Made by a program: the position numbers and the translations under genes
Notes under the pieces: generated by a model
Seen by the model: only the letters and a program-made list of their open reading frames with translations
Told to the model about the DNA's origin: nothing
The model's database searches: none
Shown: positions 13,601 through 27,665 of the stretch, one piece after another
Layout of the letters: each line of letters starts with the position of its first letter
Position numbering within the stretch: position 1 is the stretch's first letter
Source: Cynocephalus volans
Lineage: Eukaryota; Chordata; Mammalia; Dermoptera; Cynocephalidae
Reading direction: 5' to 3'
Assembly (NCBI RefSeq): GCF_027409185.1
Contig: NC_084475.1
Coordinates: 13,102,130-13,166,129, forward strand
DNA length: 64,000 bases

Positions 13601-14160
13601 GTCTTCAAACAAATCCGGTAACAGAGCAGCCCGTCTCTCCTGCAGCCTTGCAGACAGCAACGCGCACCATGAAATTTATTTGAAATCAACAAGGACAAGG
13701 CAGGAATCCCAGCGGGTCCCCGAGTTCCTTTGGGCCCTCACTCCCTCAAACCCCCTGCGGTGTTCAACAAATCCCCCGGTCCGCCTAACCCCCAGCACTT
13801 TTGTGACATCACTACTCCGAGGGCCATCCGCTGCCAGCGCACGCAGCGTTCTGATGTCACTCTCCCCCGTAGCTCAAAAGTTGGGGACTGACCTCATGAC
13901 CTTGGTCCTCCCTGGGCCCTTGGGGACAGGACGCGCTGCCGCCAAGCTTCGAGCTCTGGCCAGGGGACAGGCGACCCGGCTGCGCTCTTCTGCCCTCGCT
14001 CCTGCTCACGCCGCTCCAAACCCAAAGCGGAGCCCAACACGCGACAGAAAGAAGGTTGTTTGTCCCGGGTGAAGCTGTAGGTTGGAGGAACCAGGGAGAT
14101 GCGCTCTGCCCTGGGGCTCCCCCGGGTCCTACTGACACAGGAAAGGGTTGCAGGCAAGGT
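13600..14160. promoter_or_regulatory. Candidate upstream regulatory cluster: CRE-like inverted repeat plus DR2/NR5A1 site
   Basis: GTGACATCA (13803-13811) recurs as its exact reverse complement TGATGTCAC (13852-13860). Next, TGACCTCATGACCTTGG (13889-13905) holds two AGGTCA half-sites as a perfect direct repeat with 2-bp spacing on the minus strand; the second extends to CCAAGGTCA, the NR5A1/ERR monomer site. The DNA is GC-rich and about 5.3 kb before the gene. Enhancer function is an inference from motif density. Confidence 0.4.
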
Positions 14161-16890
14161 ACAAGGTGATTCGTCTTTAATTCTGACAGTTGCCTTGGGA
14201 ATTATTGTATGTTAAAAGCGCTTCCTCCTTTTCCGTTTGACGGGGACATTTTCTCCGATTAATAAAGATCTGAAACAATCACCCACGCAATAGGCAACCT
14301 TGGACGCAACAGCTAGTTAGAGGCTCTCCAGGCTGAGATCAAATTCTCCCTACACAGCCCACCCTCCCGTAGGGAAACCGTGCAAAACTGTCCTGAGGAT
14401 CTCAACTCTCTGCGGTCTGTGCCCTCCCCGGGACTGAGCACCCCTAAATCCAAGCGAGCTGGGGGGCAGGGGGGTGGGTGTCAATCCGCGACCTGTGCAG
14501 GAAGCTCCCGGGGCTGACCGAGCCCCCCGGCCCCTCCTGGGGCTGAGTCTGCCGCAAAGGAGGCGCCGCTGCTTGGAGCGCTTATTTTATTTTTAAATCA
14601 GCAAAGCAAAAGCAACCTTCAACTAAAAATGCTTGAAGGAGATTTTCAAAGGGGAAAGTTGGGGGTGGGGACGTAGGGGGAGGACTCGGCCTAGGAAATT
14701 TTCCGCAGGGCGTGCTGGGGCTGCGTTGAGGGAACCCGCCTGACGCACGGCTCGCTCGCACTAGCCATAAGGACAGATATTTTCGGAAAACCAAGGATGA
14801 AAAAAAGAGCACACTCCCGTTGGGAGCGCGGTCCCTTTGGGATTGAGGCCTCCCACCCCCACCCCTGCTCTTCCCCTCGGCGGCTCAGCCGCGCCACGAC
14901 AAGCCAGCTCACCCGGGCCTCTTGCTCTGGCTCGGGGTCTGCGCCCGGGTTACAACCACCCGGTGCCCCACAACCAGGCCAGGTCACCCGGGGGCGCAGA
15001 CTGGCAGTTCACGCCCCCTCACCCGACACCTCCGGCTCATCTCCTCCTTTTTTCTCTCCGAAAAATAGAAAAGAGGAGAAAACTGAAATGACTCCTCTTG
15101 GCCTGCAGTTTTGGGGGGGGTGGCCGGGATTATACAGTACTGGGTGACCCAGGTCGGACAACCTCCCACGTAGGGCTCCCGTTTGGGGAGAAAAGCACGT
15201 GTCGGAACACACACACACACACACAGAGATGCGTTTTCGAAAGGTGTTGCTGGGCGATCTGGTGGCTGTGCCGGGACATGTGCACACTCGGGCAAAATGA
15301 CCAAAGGTCCCATGTATTTGGTCGGCGATAGATATTTATTGCGCACCTGAGAAGCTGGCTGCTACTTTCCCTTCCCCTTTTGCTGTTGCTGTCCAGCTCA
15401 ACGCCTGTGCTGGGAGTCGGGCTTCCCTACCCCGCCCTTCCAAAGGGAACCCGTGTCCGGCATGAACAGCGAACGACAAACACTCTCCGTGCCCAGGGAA
15501 AAGCACTAATCACCGAGGAGCTGGGAGCCGAGGGCGCAGGGGACCGGAGCGTCCCGCCGGAGACTGGGGTCTTGTGCTTCAAGGGGATCGGGCCCAAGAA
15601 ACTGGAAGGAGAAGGGGTATCCCCTTCCCTGATTACCCCTGGAGAAAACACCGCCCAGGGCTGAGATCGATGGGGGACGCTGCTCCCCCACCCACTCTTC
15701 CTAGGATACGCATCCCTGCTGGAAATGGATCTAGACACCGTCCCCACTTTTGCTAAGGAATTTTGGAGGGGGGGGGAGGTCGTGATCCTTACTTCCCCAG
15801 GTAAAGGGAACCCCATCCGCCCGCACCCCGAGAAGGACCCCCTGCCCCGCCCCAGCACTGGTTTCGCAGCCCGGCAGAGCCCGCGGATCTCGCCCTGCGC
15901 CAACTCTGGGCTCCTGTCCTGGCTCCCGCGTAGACGCGGAGGGGACACTGGCAGCCCCCGCGGGGTGGGGGCGGGGAATTGAGCCCGGCGCCGGCCCCGG
16001 GCGCCGCGAGAAGGGCATCCCCGACCTCGGTTTCCCGAGGTGCCCCTTGGGATCCGGTCGCACCTCCGTGTCTCCGCTCCCGGCGACAGACCTCGCGGCG
16101 CTTGTCGGGAGCTGGTACCCGAAAGCACGTCGCCTGCTTTGCGGAGCGCCTTCCCTCGCCTGCTCCTTTGCTCGACCTACGCCCTTTCCTTCCCTCACAC
16201 CGTCAGATCGAGGACCCCGGCGCGTCGAGCTCTAGGCAAAAGCGCTCTGGCTAACACGGGGCCAACAGCCTCAGTTTCCCCATCTGTAACCTGAGCATCG
16301 GGAGCGGGTTTCTTTTCCTCTAGCTCCGATTGAGGTCCTCTGGTTGGGGACTGTGAGCGTCTTCTTGGGACAGGGAGGAGGTGTCAGAGCGACCCGGGAA
16401 AGTCACATCGAACGAAGCGAACCGAGCCCCTGACTGGGGGTGGGGAAGTGGGCACCAGGAGGCCCTTAGAGAAATGCAGGATGGACCCACTCGCCCATTG
16501 ACGGTGCCCACACGCCAGACTTGGCCTGATCCTGGCACTCCAAGCAACGCTTGGCACCTGGGGGGTAGGGGGCCTGCTCCTGGCCTTGGTGTCCCAGTTC
16601 CGAGCAGAATAGAAACGTCAGGCATCATCTGAAATGCTCTCTTTTGCCTGGTCCCCTATAGACACACACCTCCCGAGTTCCCCCAACTGGGCTGCCCAGA
16701 GGTGGACCCGCACAGGAGAGAATATCGCGCATGAATTCCTGCAGAGATAAATCTTAGCAGCAAAGCAGTCCTTATTGAGTGGAACACACCACCCCCAGAC
16801 ACCACCATCAAAGTTTCCCCGCAGTTTCTCTGAGTTGGAGACAGTTTCTGGGCTTTTGTCGCCCCCTCTGGATGCAGAGAGAAATTGCAA
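14161..16890. other. GC-rich upstream block
   Basis: CG-rich DNA with a CACGTG E-box near 15197, a short (CA)8 at 15209-15226, and a scrap of MIR (CCTCAGTTTCCCCATCTGTA) at 16269-16288. Open frames up to 233 codons occur on the minus strand but show no domain or family resemblance and look like products of low stop density. An upstream antisense lncRNA is known near SOX9 in human; nothing here lets me place its exons. Confidence 0.5.
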
Positions 16891-17760
16891 TCCATGTGTA
16901 AGTCGACTTTTTAAAAGTTTTCAAGAAGATAACAAAGATACAAAGTGCTTGAATCAAACGGTCAGAAAACACACAAAGCACCGTAGTTTATTATTTAAAA
17001 TGCTATGTATTACGCTTCTGAGGACATGATTGCGTTAAAATATATTTATGCACGTACGTATGAATTTTAATATTTAGTGAAATATTCCAGAATATCTTAA
17101 AGTCACAGTCGTCTTCACTTCCTTTATACCAGTAAATATGGTAATTACAATAAAACACAACAAAGTACAGACGCCCCGGTTAAAATATCTCCCCGATGGT
17201 CTCCGTCTCGCCTGGGATCAGGTGTCTGTGAATCACACAGTTATATACACAAATGTTCCCTCCCCAGGACACAAGGCGTCCATACTACGGGGCATTTTTT
17301 TCTCCCAAGAAAGGACAATGTTCTTATACTTTCCGTGAAGAATCACAGAGCCATGATTACAAGGTTATTGCATGGAGGTCTCTTAAACTCCTCAACAAGC
17401 TACAGGGTGTAAGAGACATCCAGTGCAAGAGAGTTACTTGCATTCGTTTAAAAAGAAAATACTGTTGAACAGGGTTTAACTTACTATCTTTCTAAAGGTT
17501 TCCGTTTCCTATAAGAAATGTAGACTTCTTTAGAAGAAAAAGAGGGAAAAAACAAGTTTTTAAAAAATTCTTCAAGAAAAGCATTCCTTTAAATCTTGTA
17601 ATAATGTCCGCACTTCGCCAATTAGGAAAGAAAAAAAAAAAAAAGTCTTTGATATGATGTGGGCCGATTCATACGAACAGTCATTTAATTCAAGGAGAAC
17701 TTTTGCAAGAGTTAGAAGGGGGGGGGGGGGGTAAAATTAAGAATTTTCCACAGTTCTGCG
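16891..17760. other. AT-rich island between the CpG-rich blocks; G14 run at 17718-17731
   Basis: About 850 bp of A/T-rich unique sequence (for example TATATTTATGCACGTACGTA near 17040) sits between GC-rich blocks on both sides. No transposon is recognised. It ends near a run of 14 G. Such a sharp composition change close to a promoter can mark a conserved element or an old insertion. Confidence 0.45.
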
Positions 17761-18214
17761 TTTATTTGTGATTCCAAAGGCACAGAAAACCCTCAGGCAA
17801 CTAAGATTTTTCTTCTGTCCCAGAACAGATAACTCCGCACTTACCCAACCTGGTTCTAAACAGATCGTATAAACACACAGGTTGTGCCCAAATCACACTT
17901 GAAATACATCAGAGACACCTTCGCCGCCTTCCCCAGAACTCCCCACTGGGTGCGGGTCTGAAAGGACAGGACTAAAGCGAGAGCGACAGGCGCTTCATCC
18001 CTCCAGGTGTTTTGCAAAAACAGAGCGAAATCGGGCAAGCAGCACGACTCGGCCGAAGTGGAGTGTTTTCTCCGCAGCGGTGTCCGTCTGTCTGGCCTTT
18101 TACATACTAAGTGACCGCTCTCGGCCTCGCGCGCGGCCCAGGACGGCCGCATTCGCACAGTTCGATCTCTCCAAGTCAGGGCAGTTTGCAAACTCTTTCC
18201 AGTGGCAACTCTGC

Positions 18215-18241
18215 TGACGTTTGTGACTCGGCAGAACGTCA
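18215..18241 (+). promoter_or_regulatory. Inverted CRE half-sites flanking an ARE-like core
   Basis: TGACGTT (18215-18221) and AACGTCA (18235-18241) are perfect inverted copies of a CREB/ATF half-site. Between them sits TGACTCGGC (18224-18232), which fits the antioxidant-response core TGACnnnGC and partly AP-1. The cluster is about 950 bp before the presumed start site. CREB control of the SOX9 promoter is known; these particular sites are inferred. Confidence 0.5.
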
Positions 18242-18483
18242 AAGCAGTAAGCCCTGTCACGGAGGAGCGTCGGTGGGGTGGGGGTTGGGGGTCCGGAGAA
18301 GGACTTTTCAGGGTTCAAAGTCGGCGTGGCGCGGGACGGCCGCGAGAGCGCGGGGCCACCGCGTCGCCGCTGCGGCCGCCGCCAGCCTCCACGGGGACTT
18401 AGCTTTGGTTTTCATTGATTCCCTTTGCAAGAGCGCAGCCGAATCCCGACCCGCCCCAGCAGCCCCGGCGAACCAGAGCATGT

Positions 18484-18503
18484 TAATCTATTTATATGGA
18501 TTA
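18484..18503. promoter_or_regulatory. Inverted TAATC homeodomain motifs around an A/T core
   Basis: TAATC at 18484-18488 and GATTA at 18499-18503 are inverted copies separated by 10 A/T-rich bases that include a MEF2-like CTATTTATA. Bicoid-class homeodomains (OTX, PITX, GSC) bind TAATC. The A/T patch stands out in otherwise GC-rich promoter DNA about 690 bp upstream. Function is inferred. Confidence 0.35.
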
Positions 18504-18746
18504 TTACGGAGGAACAGCGGGCGCTGAATCACCAAAACATTTACTTCTAAAGACTATTTCCAAGCACTTTTGGAGGCGGGCGGGCAGGAAAGCAGGCTCC
18601 AGGCGCGTAAACTGGGCTACGCGTTAAGGAGCTGTTGCTTCTCTGATACTGCAAACTCCAGCGAAGTCCCCGGGATCGCGGAGAGAGCGGTGAAAAGAAA
18701 TGCCAGGGGTGGGGGGTAGATCCTAGTCTAGACACACACACGCACT

Positions 18747-18876
18747 CGCGCGCACACACACATGCACATGCACACACACATGCACATGCACACGCGCGCG
18801 CACACGCACACACGCGCACATGCACATGCACACACGCACGCGCGCGCGCGCACACACACACACACACACACGCACA
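18747..18876. repeat. 130-bp alternating purine-pyrimidine tract
   Basis: The bases alternate pyrimidine and purine without a break for 130 bp, mixing CA, CG and TG-CA steps, with pure CG blocks near 18792-18801 and 18839-18851. Such DNA readily adopts the Z form under negative supercoiling. It lies about 310-440 bp before the presumed SOX9 start site. Confidence 0.95.
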
Positions 18877-19083
18877 GATCCGCGCGGAGAAGCCACCAAA
18901 ACTCTGACATTCCGAGAGCACGGCAGACTTACACACTTGGACGTCCCGGTCCCCCGCCTTCCCGCAGCACCCCCGGCCCCCCCAACCGCCCGTCCACCCT
19001 TTGGCTGCGCTCCCCTCCCCTCTCCTCCCCTCCCGTCTCGTCACCCAGCCCAGTGCCACCATTCTCCTCCCTCCCCCAAATCG

Positions 19084-19132
19084 GGCCAATCAGCGGCCTG
19101 CCAGCCCCGCGACTGCCGCGCGCTGATTGGCC
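19084..19132 (+). promoter_or_regulatory. Pair of opposed CCAAT (NF-Y) boxes
   Basis: GGCCAATCAGCG at 19084-19095 is repeated as its exact reverse complement CGCTGATTGGCC at 19121-19132. Both contain the extended NF-Y consensus CCAAT plus CA/GC flank. The second is about 25 bp before the TATA-like box, and the two CCAAT cores lie about 40 bp apart. NF-Y binding is inferred from the motif. Confidence 0.75.
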
Positions 19133-19156
19133 GAAGGCCTCTAAGGTGAGGGGGAG

Positions 19157-19167
19157 TATTTATTAAA
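19157..19167 (+). promoter_or_regulatory. TATA-like box of SOX9
   Basis: TATTTATTAAA lies about 30 bp before the presumed cap site near 19188, just after a GC-rich block. It is the only A/T element at the right distance. SOX9 is known to have a TATA-type element in this position. Confidence 0.7.
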
Positions 19168-19187
19168 GAGACCCCGGGGCTGGGAGC

Positions 19188-22517
<3,330 letters not shown>

Positions 22518-23265
22518 GGAGGCCTTAGACAAAGGGGTATCCATGACGAGATCAATCAACGAGATCATAAAAAAATAACCGAAGAGATAAAGAACCAACC
22601 AGAATTAACTTTGGACTTTTTTTTTTTTTTTTTTTCCTTCTTATTCCTTAAAGACATTGAAGCTAAAGGCAACGCGTACCCAGATTCCAGGACAGAAACA
22701 TTGTCCAGACGCAATAGCGACTTGCTGAGAATCAGTGGCCAGCCACTCTTGGCTGGAGGGACCAGCGGAATCGACAAGAAACTGGACTTTGGAAACCTTC
22801 AGAGCAAGCATAGAGGCTGATGGAGAATCGTGTGACCAGTCTGCTCAATCTCTCTGCCTGTTTGGACTTTGTAATTATTTTTTAGCAGTAATTAAAGAAA
22901 AGAGTCCTCTGTGAGGAATATTCTCTATTTTAAATATTTTTAGTATGTACTGTGTATGATTCATTACCATTTTGAGGGGATTTATACATATTTTTAGATA
23001 AAAAAAAAAATTAAATGCTCTTATTTTTCCAACAGCTAAACTACTCTTAGTTGAACAGTGTGCCCTAGCTTTTCCTGCAACCAGAATATTTTTGTACAGA
23101 TTTGCTTTCTCTTACAAAAAAAGGAAAAAAGAAAAAAAAAAAAAAAAACCTGTCGTATTAACATAAAAGAAAAACAGAATTGTGTTATGTGATCAGTTTG
23201 GGGGGTTAGCTCTGTTTAATTCCTCAGGCTTTCTGATTCAAGGAGGAGCTGCCTTAAAAAGAAAA

Positions 23266-23271
23266 AATAAA
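23266..23271 (+). terminator. Possible proximal polyadenylation signal AATAAA
   Basis: A canonical hexamer about 750 nt after the stop, in AAAAAATAAAGGCC. Use of this site would give a short 3' UTR that keeps the first miR-145 seed match and loses the second. There is no sequence proof of use; a GU-rich downstream element is not obvious. Confidence 0.3.
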
Positions 23272-24515
23272 GGCCTTATTTTGCAAATATAAACAATAGT
23301 CTAGAGAAGCATTTGGTAAGCTTTATCGTATATATATTTTTTAAACGAGAAAAACACCTTGAGCCTTAAAACCATGCTGCTTGAAAATACTTGTGCTCTT
23401 TTAGTGCATTTCCTCCACCTTTGCTTGTTTGCTGCAGTCTTAAGAAAAAGGCAAGAGGCAAGCAAAGGAGACAAAATCTGTTTTGGGAATGTTTTAGCAG
23501 CCAGCAAGTGCCCCAGCACACTGCTCCCTGGTCGCCTGCCTCGGCCCCATGTGGGCTGCAGATGCTGGGGGTCTGTCTGCTCGCTCAGACTGTCACCTGT
23601 GCCTCTCTGAACACCAGCAGTTAACCTTCAAGACATTCCACGTGCTAAAATTATTTATTTTGTAAGGAGAGGTTTTAATTAAAAGAAAAAGGTCTTCCTT
23701 TTTTGTTTTTTTTTTTTAAATTTACCTTCTTTAAAATAGGTTGTTGGAGCCTTCCTCAAAGGGTATGGTTATCTGTTAAATTATGTTCTTAACTGTAACC
23801 AGTTTTTTTTTTTTTATTTATCTCTTTAATCTTTTTTTTTTATTATTAAAAGCAAGTTTCTTTGAATTCCTTGTCCTAGATTTGTACAAATGCCTTTTTG
23901 TCCGTCTTTTTTTTTTTCTTTGTTTTTGTTGAAAACAAACTGGAAACTTGTTTCTCTTTTGTACAAATGAGAGATTGCAAATGTAGTGTATCACTGAGTC
24001 ATTTGCAGTGTTTTCTGCCACAGACCTTTGGGCTGCTTAAATTGTGTGTGTGTGTGTGTGTTGTGACACAAAACAATGCAAACGTGTCATCAATATGCAT
24101 GTTCTCTTAAAGAAAGTGAGGACACAGGGAGGGAATCAGCCCACTGATAGATCTGAATTTGTAATTACTGCTGTGGCTAGAGAGTTTGAGGATTGCTTTT
24201 TAAAAAAGACAGCAAACTTTTTTTTTTTTAATTTAAAAAAAGATATATTAACAGTTTTAGAAGTCAGTAGAATAAAATCTTAAAGCACTCTTATAATATG
24301 GCATCTTTCAATTTCTGTATAAAAGCAGATCTTTTAAAAAAAATATTTCTGTAACTTAAGAAACCTGGCATTTAAATCATATTTTGTCTTAGGTAAGGTT
24401 TGGTTTGTGTTCATGTTTTATTTGTTTTGCCTGTTTCTCCCACCAAACCTTTTGTTCTCTCTGTGAAACTTACCTTTCCTTTTTTCTTATTTTTTTTTTG
24501 TATATTATTGTTTAC

Positions 24516-24521
24516 AATAAA
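24516..24521 (+). terminator. SOX9 distal polyadenylation signal AATAAA
   Basis: Canonical hexamer about 2 kb after the stop codon, in a TTTACAATAAATATACATTG context like the human SOX9 mRNA end. Cleavage is expected around 24533-24538. Upstream hexamers at 23266-23271 and 24271-24276 are possible alternative sites. Confidence 0.8.
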
Positions 24522-24539
24522 TATACATTGCATTAAAAA

Positions 24540-25955
24540 AAATGGCCCTATGGATTTATTCACCTGGTTCTCCTCTGAAAAGGATGATTTGGCATATTTG
24601 GGCACAAAAGAGATTGTTAAATGCTGATCGCTGTGATGCTTTCATTTTTTTATGTGCAACTTTGACAATCCTAAAATACACACCAAGGAAAAACCTGTGT
24701 ATCCCGAAAATTCTAAGCAGAAAAAACGTGAACAGTGCCACCCCAGTAGGTCCCAGAGAAGTGCATATCAGTAGTTACCCACTCTGGCAAAATGTTTGTT
24801 GTGGTTTAAACAACCTCATGCTTCAGGGCAAAAGCTGTTCCCTGGTGGAGGTCAGAGGGAACATTAGACCTGAAATCAGTAGCTTGTCAGTGGACAGAAT
24901 GCCAGAGGGAGTGACTCGCTTGTCTGAATTTAACATGGCACACTTTCTGTTATTAGGAACACTGACGCTGAAGAAATGGGCTATCTGTTAAAAAAGCAAG
25001 GGAAGTCAGAGTAAAACAGAGAGTCTACAGGGAACCAGAGGAAAGCCTGTCCTATTAACCCATTAAATGGTTCAGCACCTTCCTGGTTCCTCTGCAGAGA
25101 CAATGGAGAAGATGACCTTATTTTTCTGTTGCCTCTCTTTTAACTCATTCTGAACAGATGCAAAGTCATCGTAGAAGAACTAAGACCTGATTCTGTTTTC
25201 CTTGGCCCCAGTTAGATGGGGAGTTTCCAGGTTCAGAGAAATGTTCAGGTCATTTTTCATTAAACAGATGAAATCACTCCTTTCCACCCACCCCCACAAA
25301 GGCACCCCCACCCTCCACCTCCCAGCTGATTAGGGAAGTGTCTCTAAGGAGGCAAGTCATCTCTACCTCCTCGGGCTGGTTTTACTCCTGGTCCTGTCTC
25401 TGACAGTGCTAACAGGGTCTAGCCCCTCTGGTATGACTTCACATTGTCTATTTCTGCTTATTGGATTTCTGGCTTGCACCCCACACCAGGATCATGGCAA
25501 CCAGGAAAAGGGTAGTTATCAAATCAAGGTGACATTAGTACTCAGCCTCCTTTGCAAATGCCTTCAACAAACATTGATTGAGGGTCTATGATGGGCAGGG
25601 GACTGTGCAAATCCCTCCTGACCCCTCCAGACAGATTTTGTTCCTTGTTTATGCCATAGCCTCCCACCCACTTAGGCCCAGGGTCTAGCCTCCATTCTTG
25701 TAAAATCTCTGTTTTTTCTCTTGCCAGTATTCACAAGTCTTTTTTAAAAGTCTCTGTGGTGTTCACTAATTCTTGTCCACCTTATTTGTCCTAATCCTTA
25801 GGTGTATTAAAATCAACACACACCACTACCCCACCATACCCACCCCTTTTCTACCAGCACTATACTGTTTGCTAGACTGTTCTCTTCTCTCCTAGAGATA
25901 TGTTTTTTTCCTCAGTATGTGACCTTTGGCAGGCCTTCTTAGAGCCGGAATGTTC
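24540..25955. other. Downstream flank of SOX9, unique
   Basis: Begins right after the polyadenylation region. No gene seen. A short L2-like scrap (CAACAAACATTGATTGAGGG) is at about 25564-25583. Confidence 0.5.
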
Positions 25956-26075
25956 TGTTCTGATATATACTTGTTAGGTGACCTAAGGCAAGTTGCTAGT
26001 CTTCCCTGTGCCTCAGTTTCCTCTTTTGCTGAGAATGTTTCTAATTCCTCCTACATGTAACAGTGTTGTTAGTAG
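25956..26075 (+). repeat. MIR SINE fragment
   Basis: TTGTTAGGTGACCTAAGGCA and CCTGTGCCTCAGTTTCCTCT match the MIR core and its 3' half. Confidence 0.65.
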
Positions 26076-27554
26076 AGCAGTTTTTAGCCAGGAACAGTCT
26101 GGGAATTGACTACACCCAATTCTCCTGATCTGTACAGCAGTCCTCCTGAACTGGAATTTCTGGGAGTGATACTCAGAGAAAAGGGGTTTTCACCAGCTCC
26201 CCAAGTAGCTCTGAAACACACTAAAATGCAAGAGACGCTGAAGTGCAGGGAGAGAGTTCTTTGGAATCCCACTCACCCCCATCCACCAGATCTAGGCAAA
26301 ACCCAATATTACCAGATTATCAAATATTTTAGAGGAATTTTTATCCTAAATCCAGAAACATGGAGCTTATCGCCCTGGCAACAGCAACACTTTGATTGGA
26401 AACCTAGCGAAAAAAAAAGAGTCCTCCGTACCAGAAAAAGCATTTGCATTCCAAATAAAACCTTTTTATTTTTAACCATTTTAACAAAAAGAAAAAAAAT
26501 AAACTCATTTAGAATCAGTCTTTTGGTCTATTATCAAAACAGAACCGTTTGGATTAGTTTGAACTGTGTGACTTTCCCATTTCTGCTTCAACCCATCACT
26601 TCTCTTCCCCTGATTTCCAAAATGAACATTTTGAGGCACCACTGTGGACTTTGTATATTAATTGATGAACTATCACTATAGCCAGATATAAATTTACTAG
26701 CCAACAAAGCTTAAGCTCCAGCACCCTTTAAAAACTAGGCTCCTCTTAAGGCTCTGTGCTTAATCTCATATTTCTAAAATTTATGTTCATTTTGTAAAGG
26801 CAACCCCTCAAAAAAAAAAAAAAAAAAAAAAACTATATAAGTCCCAGGCCTCACAAAAGCTGGGTGTGCCCATGACCATAGTTGTTCGTCAGTAAACCAT
26901 GGCACTGGATGCCACAGACAAGATACTTTTCCATCTGTTCAACAGTGCTTGACACATAGTAGATGCTTAATTAATACCAACCTAATGGCATTGCCCCCAA
27001 ACACATTGAGAACCTCTACAATAACATTCTATCACTTAACCTTGTGCAACTTTCTCATCCCGTTGAGACTCAAGTGATTTTAATTTCTCAAATGGCATTA
27101 TCTCATGGGCATAATGGAGGATCAATTAGGTTAAGCCCGCAAGAAATGTTGGACACCTGCCCCTTCCACATTATTTCCCTTCCCTCTTCCTACTCCAGCT
27201 TTTTCCCTTTCTTATGCAACCTCTCCCTGCATTTTCTTAGAGTCTCCCACTGATTTTTGTTGCTGAAAACTTGGTTGGGATCTGATGGGGCTATTTCTCT
27301 CCCATCACTCCCAGATTAGAAGTATTTTACTCTAGACTTCTGGAGAATAATTCTTTATAGACCAAATACAACATGGGTCAGGCAATCCCAGACTGACATT
27401 CATTTAAAACAAACAGACTAAACTTGGCGCAAGATGTACATTAGCTCGAAGCTACTGTTAGACATGTCCCCTGAGTTTTCAGGATTTTATATTGAATGTA
27501 ATCATTTCATGCTGCCTATTCCACTTTAGGAAGATTTCCACTCCTCCTTATTTC
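26076..27554. other. Unique downstream DNA; poly(A) run near 26811-26832
   Basis: No gene. Around 26370-26520 a repeat-free A/T-rich stretch has a TTTGATTGG motif and an octamer on the minus strand (ATTTGCAT, about 26443). A MIR 3' scrap (TGCTTGACACATAGTAGATG) lies near 26947. Confidence 0.45.
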
Positions 27555-27665
27555 TAGAAACACTTGCTGAGTACCTCCTGTAGATTAGGGTACGATAGTG
27601 AACAGAAGAGACTGGCCTCATTGGGCTTACATTTCATATGGAGAAAGAAGGCAAAAATAAATAAT
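27555..27665 (-). repeat. L2 LINE 3'-end fragment
   Basis: CTTGCTGAGTACCTCCTGTA, then a degenerate ACGATAGTGAACAGAAGAGA and CATTGGGCTTACATTTCATA: the reverse of the L2 3' end. Confidence 0.6.

Larger units (their letters stand above)
22518..24535 (+). other. SOX9 3' untranslated region
   Basis: This is an AU-rich 3' UTR of about 2 kb with several ATTTA elements, long T runs and a (TG)9 tract near 24043-24062. Two perfect complements to the miR-145 seed (AACTGGA) occur at 22780-22786 and 23938-23944; miR-145 is a known repressor of SOX9. The end is placed just after the AATAAA at 24516, followed by TATACATTGCATTAAAAA, which resembles the human mRNA end. Confidence 0.85.

Noticed and set aside
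13488..14072. 194-codon frame across the DR2/CRE cluster
   Set aside because: No protein resemblance; composition follows the GC-rich DNA.
15427..16128. 233-codon minus-strand frame in the upstream GC-rich block
   Set aside because: Low-complexity Arg/Pro/Gly content with no recognisable domain; expected by chance in CG-rich DNA.
14161..18100. Exons of an upstream antisense lncRNA such as SOX9-AS1
   Set aside because: Known in human near here, but no splice chain or polyadenylation signal can be assigned from sequence alone.
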